Source: Methanoregula sp. (GTDB lineage: Archaea; Halobacteriota; Methanomicrobia; Methanomicrobiales; Methanospirillaceae). From it: DNA of 6,953 nt. The notes under the pieces are model-generated. The model was not told the DNA's origin, did not search any database, and was given only the letters and a program-made list of their open reading frames with translations. Position numbers and translations under genes: made by a program. Within the stretch, counting starts at the first letter, position 1. Every line of letters starts with the position of its first letter. The stretch covers positions 1 to 6,953 of the forward strand of contig JAURZP010000430.1 in NCBI GenBank assembly GCA_030653335.1, written 5' to 3'. Positions 1 through 6,167 of this stretch are shown here, one piece after another.

Positions 1-267
1 GAGATCCAGTGCATGTTCATCTACGGATCGTTTGCCAGCGGAACCGCCGGCGCAAAAAGCGATATCGACCTGTTCATCATCGGCAGCGTGGACGAATCCC
101 TCCTGATCCCGCTCGTGCATGAAAGCGAACGTGCCCTGCATCGCGAGATCAACTATACGCTCATGCAGCCGGATGAATTCCGGAAACGAAAGCAGACCGG
201 AGATCCTTTCGTAAAGAATGTAATGGATGAACCCAAGATCATGATCATCGGAACCTGTGATGATTGA
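1..267 (+). CDS. MNT-type nucleotidyltransferase (putative antitoxin of a HEPN/MNT pair), 5'-partial
   Basis: Minimal nucleotidyltransferase of the DNA polymerase beta superfamily. In MNT-HEPN pairs the MNT protein is the antitoxin and is known to modify the HEPN toxin by AMP transfer. The frame is open to the first base of the window (E-I-Q-C precedes the first Met at 13), so the gene almost certainly starts upstream, probably with a winged-helix domain as in relatives. The visible part has the core GSFASGT motif followed by SDIDLF, whose two Asp are metal ligands. The REIN stretch downstream sits where the third acidic ligand strand is expected. The C-terminus is complete, and the TGA overlaps the HEPN start by 8 nt, indicating translational coupling. 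Family assignment is firm. The antitoxin role is inferred from the adjacent HEPN gene. Confidence 0.85.
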   Translation, partial: EIQCMFIYGSFASGTAGAKSDIDLFIIGSVDESLLIPLVHESERALHREINYTLMQPDEFRKRKQTGDPFVKNVMDEPKIMIIGTCDD

Positions 268-674
268 CGATCTTTTAGCGGCTGGGCTTATCAGAAAACT
301 CCCGATCGATCGGAAAAAAGTGGATGATGCCCTGGCGCACGCCCACCGCGATTTAATCACTGCCGGAACCATCATCGCAAACGATCAGGACTGGGCCTAT
401 ACTATTGCGTACAACGCCGTGCTCCAGGCCGGTCGTGCCCACATGTTCTTAAAAAGGCTACCGGCCCGACGGGGCAAACCAGCATGTCGCAGTCGTAAAA
501 TTTGCGGAATTATTCCTTGATCCGAATGACACCATCACCTTTGACCGGATGCGGCGCAAGCGAAACAGTTCCGTATATGACACTGCCGGCACTATCACGG
601 ATAGTGAAGCAGAGTTTGCATTAGAGCAGGCCGAGATCCTTGTGCGGAAAATTGAGGCTTGCATCATCCTGTGA
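260..674 (+). pseudogene. HEPN domain protein (putative toxin partner), frameshifted
   Basis: HEPN-domain partner of the preceding MNT gene. HEPN toxins of such pairs are usually RNases. The start is ATG 260 (a GTG lies one codon earlier), overlapping the MNT stop. The first frame gives a HEPN-like helical N-terminus ending AYNAVLQAGRAHMFLK, then loses sense and stops at 520. From about 453 the next frame continues the same fold: KGYRPDGANQHVAVVKFAEL, then LDPNDTITFDRMRRKRN and NSSVYD, to TGA 672-674. One extra A in the AAAAA run (451-455) explains the break; without it the protein would be 137 residues. The usual R-x4-6-H motif is not intact. The basic RMRRKRNSSVYD stretch occupies that position, with Asn and Tyr in place of His. 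It could be a true pseudogene, a sequencing indel in a homopolymer, or less likely a recoded gene. Confidence 0.75.
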
Positions 675-769
675 CCCGTGGAAAATTAAAAACCCCTTCG
701 CCGTCTCACTGTCTATGGGCAGCACTGCCTTACGTCATTGTATGCAGTAGTGAAGAGAATTCCGATTAT

Positions 770-785
770 CCGGGTATAACCCCGG
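770..785. other. Small hairpin in the 675-932 gene-free stretch
   Basis: CCGGG (770-774) and CCCGG (781-785) form a 5-bp stem with a 6-nt loop, TATAAC. No T-run follows on either strand, so a terminator role is not evident. The rest of the 675-932 stretch has no ORF with recognisable protein character. It ends in the GC-rich element and terminator at 900-942. Confidence 0.3.
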
Positions 786-899
786 GTCCAATGCCGGTGT
801 GGCAACCGTGCTTTTACTGAGGGATTGCCATTATTTTTGATCCTGCATTTGTTGGGGATGGGCGGTCTGTGGCAAGTGGGGTGCGGGGATTTGACGCTC

Positions 900-917
900 A
901 AAAAGGGCTTATTGCCC
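900..917 (-). terminator. Hairpin plus T-run terminator downstream of the DUF1016 gene
   Basis: Read on the minus strand, GGGC, a 5-nt AATAA loop and GCCC are followed directly by TTTTT (plus-strand A-run 900-904). This lies 16 nt beyond the stop of the leftward DUF1016 gene. It has the classic shape of an intrinsic terminator, and a U-run alone can suffice in archaea. It forms the left edge of the recurrent GC-rich element. Confidence 0.6.
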
Positions 918-942
918 CTCGGCCAGCGTGGGCTAAACCCCA
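905..942. repeat. Recurrent GC-rich intergenic element, copy A
   Basis: The order is GGGCT, a short spacer, GCCCCT, a GC stretch, GCGTGGGCTA, then ACCCC. The same order (GGGGCT, GCCCCTTG, GCGTGGGCTA, GCCCC) recurs at 3720-3758 downstream of the HIT gene. The right half recurs at 2110-2127. This copy lies just downstream of the DUF1016 gene and reaches its stop codon. Confidence 0.5.
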
Positions 943-1994
943 TCATCGGGAGCCGTCTTGAGTATAATATCTTTCAACCGGGCTGCATCCGGTAATTGTT
1001 CCTGGAATTGCGGAGGAAGTGTGGGGCCCAGATGGTAGGTAGAGATAGCCATCGGCTTTGACATGTCCCTGAGTGCATATTCCGCGATCACCCGATTCTT
1101 CTCACGGCATAAGAGAATCCCGATACACGGCTTATCTATCGCAGGATCGCGGAGCAGATCATCTGCGGCTGACAGGTAGAAATTCAGTTTACCGGCAAAC
1201 TCGGGTACAAATGCGCCAATCTTCAGCTCGATGATGATATAGCAATGCAACCGTGTATGGTAGAACAACAGATCGAGATAAAAATCCTGGTTCCCGATTT
1301 CAAGGTGATATTCGCTGCCAAGGAATGCGAATCCGATTCCGAGTTCGACTAAGAAGTCCCGGAGCTTTTCAAGGAGTGATTGGTGGAGTTCCCGTTCGGA
1401 TTTTTCTGTACTGCGACCCAGAAAATCAAAAATATACGGGTCCTTGACAACCTCACGGGCAAGATCTGACTGCGGTGCCGGAAGGGTGATGGGGAAGTTG
1501 GTGACAGAAGCCCCGGCCCGGTTCACCAGTCCACTATCAATTTGGTGAACAAGTACATTCCGGCTCCAGCCATTACGGATCGTTTCACCGATGTACCATT
1601 CCCGCTCTGCAGGATCCTTCACTTTATCCAGAAGGGCAATATGATGATACCAGGTAATTTGTGCAAGCAGCTCTTGCACAATTGCTATGTCACGCCATGC
1701 CGCGGCAAATTTCCGCATATATTTCAGGTTCCTGACCGAAAATCCCTTCATTTCAGGAAATTCAATTATCAGGTCCGACGATAACCGATCAATGACCTTT
1801 GTACCCCAGCCCTCCCGCTCCTGCCGGGTCAGGATATCGTCTCCTATCTGCCAGTAGAGGAGGACCAGTTCGCGGTTTACTGATAGTGCAGCTTTAACCT
1901 GTGCTGTCCGGATCCGTTGTTTTAACGAGACGATAAATTCCGGGTAGCCCTCGGGGAGATCCGCTCGTGATGGTGTTGTGGTCTTGGCTTTCAT
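933..1994 (-). CDS. DUF1016 / YhcG-type PD-(D/E)XK nuclease domain protein
   Basis: About 353 residues, reading left. The N-terminal DUF1016_N helical domain (residues about 15-155) includes LYWQIGDDI, WGTKVIDRLS and FSVRNLKYMRKF. The C-terminal PD-(D/E)XK nuclease domain (about 195-345) shows FYLDLLFYH with Asp241, IIIELKIG with Glu256 and Lys258, and GKLNFYLSAADD. All the expected core catalytic positions are present and the length is normal for the family, so it looks intact. The open frame extends 35 codons upstream to 2099, but I choose ATG 1992-1994. The upstream residues lack family character, and AAGGAA lies 12 nt before this ATG. Family members occur in restriction-modification and defence islands and as stand-alone genes, with target and trigger mostly unknown. 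Its promoter region is shared with the divergent HNH gene. Confidence 0.9.
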   Translation of the reverse strand: MKAKTTTPSRADLPEGYPEFIVSLKQRIRTAQVKAALSVNRELVLLYWQIGDDILTRQEREGWGTKVIDRLSSDLIIEFPEMKGFSVRNLKYMRKFAAAWRDIAIVQELLAQITWYHHIALLDKVKDPAEREWYIGETIRNGWSRNVLVHQIDSGLVNRAGASVTNFPITLPAPQSDLAREVVKDPYIFDFLGRSTEKSERELHQSLLEKLRDFLVELGIGFAFLGSEYHLEIGNQDFYLDLLFYHTRLHCYIIIELKIGAFVPEFAGKLNFYLSAADDLLRDPAIDKPCIGILLCREKNRVIAEYALRDMSKPMAISTYHLGPTLPPQFQEQLPDAARLKDIILKTAPDDGV

Positions 1995-2005
1995 GGTTGA
2001 ATCGC

Positions 2006-2046
2006 GTTCCTTATCCAGAGAATCGGGAGTTGTGATGATAAGGAAC
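2006..2046. promoter_or_regulatory. Perfect 10-bp inverted repeat upstream of the DUF1016 gene (candidate operator or SD-sequestering hairpin)
   Basis: GTTCCTTATC (2006-2015) and GATAAGGAAC (2037-2046) are perfect reverse complements separated by 21 nt. Centre-to-centre distance is 31 bp, close to three helical turns, which suits a dimeric DNA-binding protein. On the minus strand the arm nearest the gene contains the AAGGAA that could act as the ribosome binding site, so in RNA the hairpin would hide it. Either reading is an inference; the repeat itself is directly visible. Confidence 0.5.
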
Positions 2047-2091
2047 CCGGTTGGCGGTGTGAAAGTGACTAGTTGAACCTTTAACAGGGAT

Positions 2092-2127
2092 GGGGGCACG
2101 AGACTTATGCGGGCTGGGCTTAGCCCC
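2092..2127. repeat. Recurrent GC-rich intergenic element, copy B (partial)
   Basis: A GGGGGC run is followed by GCGGGCTGGGCTTAGCCCC. GGGCT (2116-2120) and AGCCC (2122-2126) are a near-zero-loop palindrome. This matches the right half of the elements at 905-942 and 3720-3758. It sits between the divergent DUF1016 and HNH genes, which argues against coding use of the upstream extension of the HNH reading frame. Confidence 0.4.
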
Positions 2128-2182
2128 GGTGGTTCAACCGCAAATAGAAAAGAGCAATATCATTGACAGACATCTGTTCACT

Positions 2183-3337
2183 ATGGAATCGTTTGATCTC
2201 CAGAATTTCAAAACGATCAATGCGATTATTGAACGGGACAGCAAAGACACGACTTACAAGTTTGCCCTGTTACGCGGGGTCATCGAGATCTCGCAGGAAT
2301 ACCAGCACTTGGGAAAAGAGGCTGGGGATTTTATCTCACTCCCTCTTGGGCTCCTGATTGAGAAATGGCTCCTGTATTATTATCCGATTATTGAAAGTCA
2401 GGATTTTTTGCCGCAGATGCATGGGGAAAAAGCAGATTCCACGCAAAAAAGGATCTCCTTCCGGCCACTGTTTAAGAAAGTGACAGATTATTATGCAGGA
2501 AAGGGCGGGTTATCATTCTTCTATAATGATTATGTAAACGGATCCGTCCCTCCCGAAATTTCTCCAGCATTTGGTGCATTGATTGCAAAACTCAAAACCA
2601 CGATAACATCCATGCCTATGAAACATTTGGGCCGTTCACAGGGACACCGGGATTTCTCCATATTTTCATATAACCATGATGCCCGGAGGATACCAGCCGG
2701 AACACCGGTCGATCAGGAGTCGGTAGTCCACTATTCCGGGACATTTTCTTTCCGGAACGATCTGTTCCTGGTATTCCAGTACCTTGGCAGTTTCATCTCC
2801 GGCGATGATTCGCTGGTTTATCAATGGGCAGAGTTTACGAGCAAGGCAAGCGGAGGAGCAGTCGATGCTGCCTCGGTTATGGAAACATTAAGAATCTTGC
2901 CAGAAACCAGCCGGGCGGTGAATGAGGCAAGACAGGTCTATATGAAATTGTTCCAGAACTGCCACGCCATTGAGTGTGTCTGGTCAGGAAAGCCTATCAA
3001 TGATATTGCGATGCTCCATGTGGATCACATGATCCCCTTTTCGGTCTGGAAGAATAACAATCTCTGGAACTTACTGCCGGCACTGGAAAGCGTCAACGGG
3101 AAAAAGCGGGACCGGATTCCCTCACCGGCGTTTATCGACAAGAGATCTGATGCGATTGTCACGTATTGGGACAGCATGTACGATGTCTATCCCAAACGAT
3201 TTTCCCGGGAGATTAATCTCGCCCTGACCGGTTTACATGAAAAGATGACTGGCTGGCTGGATGTTGCACTCGAACGGCTCGGGGAGAAATGCGATTATCT
3301 TATTGAGGTCCGGGGGTTCGAGGCATGGAGCCTGTGA
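2183..3337 (+). CDS. HNH endonuclease domain protein
   Basis: 384 residues from ATG 2183. The frame is open to 2090, but the extra 31 codons translate the GC-rich repeat and look non-coding. No clear Shine-Dalgarno sequence precedes this ATG, so a leaderless transcript is possible. The first 240 or so residues are an all-helical-looking region I cannot assign to a named fold (KFALLRGVIEISQEYQH, then SLPLGLLIEKWLLYYYPII). The HNH nuclease module follows: CVWSGKPIND, then LHVDHMIPFSVW with His279, Asp281 and His282, NLWNLLPA with Asn296, and NGKKRDRIPS with Asn305. The key HNH residues are present, so a DNA-cleaving enzyme is expected. The target is unknown. The stop overlaps the HIT start by 13 nt, implying one operon. 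The large N-terminal region may be a specificity or sensor domain. Confidence 0.88.
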   Translation: MESFDLQNFKTINAIIERDSKDTTYKFALLRGVIEISQEYQHLGKEAGDFISLPLGLLIEKWLLYYYPIIESQDFLPQMHGEKADSTQKRISFRPLFKKVTDYYAGKGGLSFFYNDYVNGSVPPEISPAFGALIAKLKTTITSMPMKHLGRSQGHRDFSIFSYNHDARRIPAGTPVDQESVVHYSGTFSFRNDLFLVFQYLGSFISGDDSLVYQWAEFTSKASGGAVDAASVMETLRILPETSRAVNEARQVYMKLFQNCHAIECVWSGKPINDIAMLHVDHMIPFSVWKNNNLWNLLPALESVNGKKRDRIPSPAFIDKRSDAIVTYWDSMYDVYPKRFSREINLALTGLHEKMTGWLDVALERLGEKCDYLIEVRGFEAWSL

Positions 3338-3702
3338 AGTGCCCGTTCTGTAATCCGGTCGCTGATGATATCGTAGCTCGGAATGAACTGTGCTATGCGC
3401 GCTGGGACCGGTTCCCGGTCAACAAGGGGCACCTGCTCGTGATTCCTTTCCGGCATACGCTGGATTTTTTCTCGATGACTTTGGAAGAGAAGGTGGCTTT
3501 GATGTCTTTGATTGATTCCTGTAAGGATGTGATTGAAGCGGAGTTCTCTCCTGCGGGGTATAATATCGGGTTCAATGTTGGTACTGCGGCCGGGCAGACG
3601 GTGATGCATTGTCATTGTCATGTGATCCCGCGATATGTTGGGGATGTGCCGGATGCGAGAGGTGGAGTAAGGGGGGTTGTGCCGGGGAAGAGGGGGTATT
3701 GA
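3325..3702 (+). CDS. HIT-family hydrolase/nucleotidyltransferase with CPFC zinc motif
   Basis: 125 residues, full family length. The N-terminal CPFC (6-9) is half of a zinc site. FPVNKGHLLVIPFRH is the usual HIT strand region. The histidine triad is at HCHCHVIP (His95, His97, His99), with His97 as the expected nucleophile. The C-terminal DVPDARGGVRGVVPGKRGY signature is typical of this branch. HIT proteins cleave or transfer nucleoside phosphates (AMP-lysine, ApnA, nucleotidylated substrates); the substrate here is not visible. The ATG lies inside the end of the HNH gene, so the pair is probably co-transcribed and translationally coupled. A hydrolase that removes nucleotides from proteins or signals beside a nuclease suggests a regulatory or resetting job, but that is inference. 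A decayed second copy lies at 6223-6504. Confidence 0.92.
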   Translation: MEPVKCPFCNPVADDIVARNELCYARWDRFPVNKGHLLVIPFRHTLDFFSMTLEEKVALMSLIDSCKDVIEAEFSPAGYNIGFNVGTAAGQTVMHCHCHVIPRYVGDVPDARGGVRGVVPGKRGY

Positions 3703-3709
3703 GGGGGGG
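3671..3709 (+). other. G-quadruplex-type motif spanning the HIT stop codon
   Basis: Four G-runs on the coding strand (3671-3676, 3684-3687, 3692-3696, 3703-3709) are separated by loops of 7, 4 and 6 nt. They meet the usual G3+N1-7 pattern with room to spare. The TGA at 3700-3702 lies in the third loop. Folding in DNA or mRNA would sit right at termination of HIT translation and just before the palindromic terminator. Confidence 0.5.
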
Positions 3710-3719
3710 TCTTACGCTT

Positions 3720-3766
3720 ATCGGGGCTCCGCCCCTTGCCGCGTGGGCTAGCCCCGATTACTTTTT
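3720..3766 (+). terminator. Palindromic GC-rich element (copy C) with T-run, terminator between convergent genes
   Basis: ATCGGGGCT (3720-3728) pairs perfectly with AGCCCCGAT (3750-3758), followed by TTTTT at 3762-3766. It lies 17 nt after the HIT stop. Two alternative inner hairpins exist: GGGGC-TCC-GCCCC at 3723-3735 and the perfect palindrome GGGCTAGCCC at 3745-3754. It is positioned to end the HNH-HIT transcript and, as a palindrome, could also help stop the leftward operon whose last gene ends at 3780. It is the best-formed copy of the element also seen at 905-942 and 2092-2127. Confidence 0.6.
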
Positions 3767-3779
3767 CATAAAGTGGAGA

Positions 3780-4589
3780 TTAAAAGGGAATTTTCCCGAC
3801 TTCCCATTCCTCATCAAAACTTGCAAACACACAGCCGTCAAGTTCTACCGGCAAAATATTACATTTACTACTTAATTCCTGTAATTTGTCGAGAATGCTA
3901 TCGTACCAAAACGGAGTTGAAAGACGGGTATTGATGATATTTCGCTCAAGGGAACCGATATGTACTCCATCCAAGTACAGAGGAAATTGATTCGCAATAA
4001 TCCAGTTTACGAACCGGCTGTCAATTGGTATTTCGTACCGCGTCAAACCTAAAAGCTGGAGGTAGTTCCTTGACTGTTTTGGCCCAATTCCCTTAAAATA
4101 AAAGTTGAAGTTATTGGCGACTTCTCGCTCAAAGCTTTTGTGCGAGAGCTGAGGTTCTGTTTTCCGTTGGTCCTTTAAAGGCTGAAGCCATCGGTCGAGT
4201 TTCTCCCAACCTCCACCATTTTCGAGCCACTTTAGATTGTGAGTTGCGAAGTTAGCGATTTTATTTTTGTACTGAATACTCGGATTTGTACCAATTTGGT
4301 TCCGGATAAAATCCTCAACATCTGATTGTTGAACGCAGATCTCATAAGTGAGAGGATAGGGTTTTTGATTCTGAAAAATTGCGATCGGGGAGTTTGGTCC
4401 TGATTTTTGGCGGGTCGACAAAAGACAGTCGAACATACACTCCCAGATGACCTCCCGGTTGATTTCGGGAGGTGGAAAGTCGATGTTATCCTTGACTCGC
4501 TTCCTCGCGTAGATCTTTGACTTATTTTGTTCAATGAAGTTCAAAGTTTTCTTGACATCTTCCTGAGATATTTCCCAAATGAGAGGCAC
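3780..4589 (-). CDS. HhH-GPD-like DNA glycosylase-type protein
   Basis: 269 residues from GTG 4589; GGTGA lies 4 nt upstream and is a usable Shine-Dalgarno sequence. The centre carries FKGIGPKQSRNYLQLLGL (about 165-182), a helix-hairpin-helix, followed by IPIDSRFVNWI (187-197). In HhH-GPD glycosylases such as OGG/AGOG and endonuclease III, the hairpin Lys and the Asp some 20 residues later are catalytic; here they are Lys171 and Asp190. This spacing and context support a base-excision glycosylase fold, possibly bifunctional. No iron-sulphur Cys cluster is seen at the C-terminus. The first 90 residues I do not recognise. It is the third gene of the leftward higB-higA operon, 49 nt after higA. 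A glycosylase as cargo of a toxin-antitoxin unit is unusual. The fold call rests on motif reading only. Confidence 0.65.
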   Translation of the reverse strand: MPLIWEISQEDVKKTLNFIEQNKSKIYARKRVKDNIDFPPPEINREVIWECMFDCLLSTRQKSGPNSPIAIFQNQKPYPLTYEICVQQSDVEDFIRNQIGTNPSIQYKNKIANFATHNLKWLENGGGWEKLDRWLQPLKDQRKTEPQLSHKSFEREVANNFNFYFKGIGPKQSRNYLQLLGLTRYEIPIDSRFVNWIIANQFPLYLDGVHIGSLERNIINTRLSTPFWYDSILDKLQELSSKCNILPVELDGCVFASFDEEWEVGKIPF

Positions 4590-4638
4590 CTTTTCACCAC
4601 ATTATCAGAATAATTCTCAATAGCAATTACAAAGAGGG

Positions 4639-5742
4639 TTAAGGTAGGTTGTGGGAATTGTAACTCTCTTTCAACTTGTTCAAATGAGTATATTTGATAA
4701 TTCCTTCGTGTTGCAATCGTCCGACAACAATACCCGGATGAATCTTAATCTCTGAAGCAAATTCCAGGACTGATTTCTCACTTTTTAATTTTTTCAATTC
4801 GTTCGAATATTTGGAGGGAATAAGGAACTCGCTTGCCCATTTATCTGCTTCACGTTCTTCTTTCAGGTCCACTCTTTTGCCGTCAATCTCGTCAAGAAAA
4901 ATTTCTTTTTTATCCTGTTTTAAAAGGTGAGCTACCTCATGGAAAAAAGTGAACCAGATTCGATCATTTGTCTTGCCATAGAGAGATAACTGGATTATTG
5001 GTTGATTGGGTTTCAGCCACCGGGCAATTCCGCTCACATGTGCCCGGGGAATAGACGGAATGATTACTAAAATTACACCGGACTTCAAACAAATTTCTTT
5101 CAAAGTATCCTCAATCTCATTAAAGTGAGAAAGAGTAAGAGGTCGAATAGTTTCCAAAGATTCTTCAAAGGTGCTTTTACTGAATTTTGGACTGTCGATC
5201 TTTTCCGCTTCAATTTCCCCCAGCCGGATCCAAGACGAAATCGCACCGAAATCACTTTGATCCGCCCGGGTGCATCTGAATGATCCAGACATTTTCGTAA
5301 TATGTGCCTCCCATGCTGCGGGAGATGCTACCTTGAATAATCGTAATAGATCATCGACAATTTCAGCGAAGTATTTTTTAGCTACTCTTCGAGTCGGAAT
5401 ATATCCATGTTGCATCAAATCATGGATTGGCAATTTTTTTGCCCATTCACTCCATGATTCAAGGCGCTTGATTTCATTTAACCTGGCGAGATTCTGTTGA
5501 TATTGTTCCTCCCGGTTCAACCAGAATTCTGCAGTGCTTCCTAGTACACGTTCAAGTTTCAGAGCGGTATCTCTTGTTATGGGTGTTTTTGCTTTGATGA
5601 TTTCGTTGACATGTTTCTGAGACAACTCCATCCTCATCGCAAATTCAGCTTGCGTCCAACCGCGTTCTTCCAGGAGATCGGTAATGGTCTCTCCAGGTAA
5701 TGAGACCCAATCCGGCGTGAAACGCTTCATTTTAATAGTCAT
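4639..5742 (-). CDS. higA: HigA-type XRE antitoxin fused to ImmA/IrrE zinc metallopeptidase
   Basis: 367 residues from ATG 5742. The XRE helix-turn-helix (about residues 18-80) shows ETITDLLEERGWTQAEFAMR, then LSQKHVNEIIKAKTPIT and GSTAEFWLN, as in HigA/VapI antitoxins. The linker is predicted mostly helical. The C-terminal ImmA/IrrE peptidase has WFTFFHEVAHLLKQ (zinc ligands His268 and His272, catalytic Glu269) and EREADKWASEFLIP with the third ligand Glu298. All key residues are present. The start overlaps the higB stop by 11 nt. TTG 5763 or ATG 5730 (TAA-A-ATG coupling) are alternatives. HigA binds HigB and represses the operon. The peptidase may allow controlled cleavage of a repressor or of itself, as in ImmA-ImmR; that is inference. 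This two-domain form is known in many prokaryotes. Confidence 0.9.
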   Translation of the reverse strand: MTIKMKRFTPDWVSLPGETITDLLEERGWTQAEFAMRMELSQKHVNEIIKAKTPITRDTALKLERVLGSTAEFWLNREEQYQQNLARLNEIKRLESWSEWAKKLPIHDLMQHGYIPTRRVAKKYFAEIVDDLLRLFKVASPAAWEAHITKMSGSFRCTRADQSDFGAISSWIRLGEIEAEKIDSPKFSKSTFEESLETIRPLTLSHFNEIEDTLKEICLKSGVILVIIPSIPRAHVSGIARWLKPNQPIIQLSLYGKTNDRIWFTFFHEVAHLLKQDKKEIFLDEIDGKRVDLKEEREADKWASEFLIPSKYSNELKKLKSEKSVLEFASEIKIHPGIVVGRLQHEGIIKYTHLNKLKESYNSHNLP

Positions 5743-6064
5743 GGTAATTTCCGATATAGACAATGGTGATTTTGTTCACTTTAGACCAGTCAATCCTGCC
5801 ATCTTTTGTTGGAACGGGTGAGTTCGCCGGGACGAATGTCAAACGAACAAGTCCAACAAGGGACAATGAATACTCTCCAGTACGCTCTCTTTTAAGCTCA
5901 TGAGGATTTCCGGCGGGCAAATCTTTCGCAAAAGGAGCGGCCTGAATTTCTGAAAGACGGGTTCTCAATTTCTTTGCACATGGAGTACCGAGTTTATGAT
6001 TGGCTTCTCTTTCGCTTTCACAGATCGCCTGCAGCTCCGGAGTCTTAAAGCCAACGATATCCAT
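5732..6064 (-). CDS. higB: HigB/RelE-like toxin (killer protein family)
   Basis: 110 residues, first gene of the leftward operon. RelE-superfamily toxins cut mRNA at the ribosome. The sequence fits the HigB branch: CAKKLRTRLSEIQAAP helix, GNPHELKRERTGEYSLSL (basic Lys58, Arg59, Arg61), LVRLTFVPA strand, then an insertion and the last strand KVNKITIVYIGNYHDY. The terminal His108/Tyr110 sit where RelE-type toxins often carry functional residues. Toxin-first order with the antitoxin second is the hallmark of hig loci. The ATG at 6062-6064 is the only sensible start. No strong Shine-Dalgarno sequence is present and the palindrome at 6078-6100 leaves only a very short leader, consistent with a leaderless or near-leaderless archaeal message. 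Confidence 0.85.
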   Translation of the reverse strand: MDIVGFKTPELQAICESEREANHKLGTPCAKKLRTRLSEIQAAPFAKDLPAGNPHELKRERTGEYSLSLVGLVRLTFVPANSPVPTKDGRIDWSKVNKITIVYIGNYHDY

Positions 6065-6077
6065 TTACGGCAAGATA

Positions 6078-6100
6078 TTATTTACCTGGTAGGTAAATAA
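6078..6100 (-). promoter_or_regulatory. Perfect palindrome upstream of higB, candidate HigA operator overlapping the TATA box
   Basis: TTATTTACCT (6078-6087), GGT spacer, AGGTAAATAA (6091-6100): 10-bp perfect arms. The near edge is 13 nt from the higB ATG. The far arm on the minus strand reads TTATTTAC, a plausible archaeal TATA element about 30 nt before the start codon. A HigA dimer bound here would block TBP, giving the autoregulation expected for this family. The repeat is seen directly; the protein bound is inferred. Confidence 0.65.
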
Positions 6101-6167
6101 CACTGTCGATAGGAACTATCTAATTTGTAAATTTAATTTCTAATAAGCGAGATTTGGAAAGAATGGG

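Noticed and set aside
713..946. Minus-strand 77-codon frame downstream of the DUF1016 gene
   Set aside because: It overlaps the nuclease stop, the terminator hairpin and the GC-rich repeat. Its composition (many Pro, Arg, His, Cys) looks like translated GC-rich non-coding DNA.
1995..2099. 35-codon N-terminal extension of the DUF1016 protein
   Set aside because: Lacks family similarity, contains the inverted repeat, and a better ATG with AAGGAA lies at 1994.
2090..2182. 31-codon N-terminal extension of the HNH protein
   Set aside because: It would translate copy B of the GC-rich element; the protein-like sequence begins at the Met encoded at 2183.
3295..3621. Antisense frames opposite both HIT copies (also 6140-6430)
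   Set aside because: Similar peptides appear twice only because the HIT sequence is duplicated; they mirror HIT codons and have no start signals.
5743..5763. TTG start at 5763 for the antitoxin
   Set aside because: It would deepen the overlap with higB to 32 nt and add residues that merely read the higB end in another frame; ATG 5742 is simpler.
3772..6157. Possible target-site duplication (GAGATT near 3775 and 6150) at the ends of the AT-rich module
   Set aside because: Only 6 bp match, not placed exactly at both composition borders, and no transposase or integrase gene is present.
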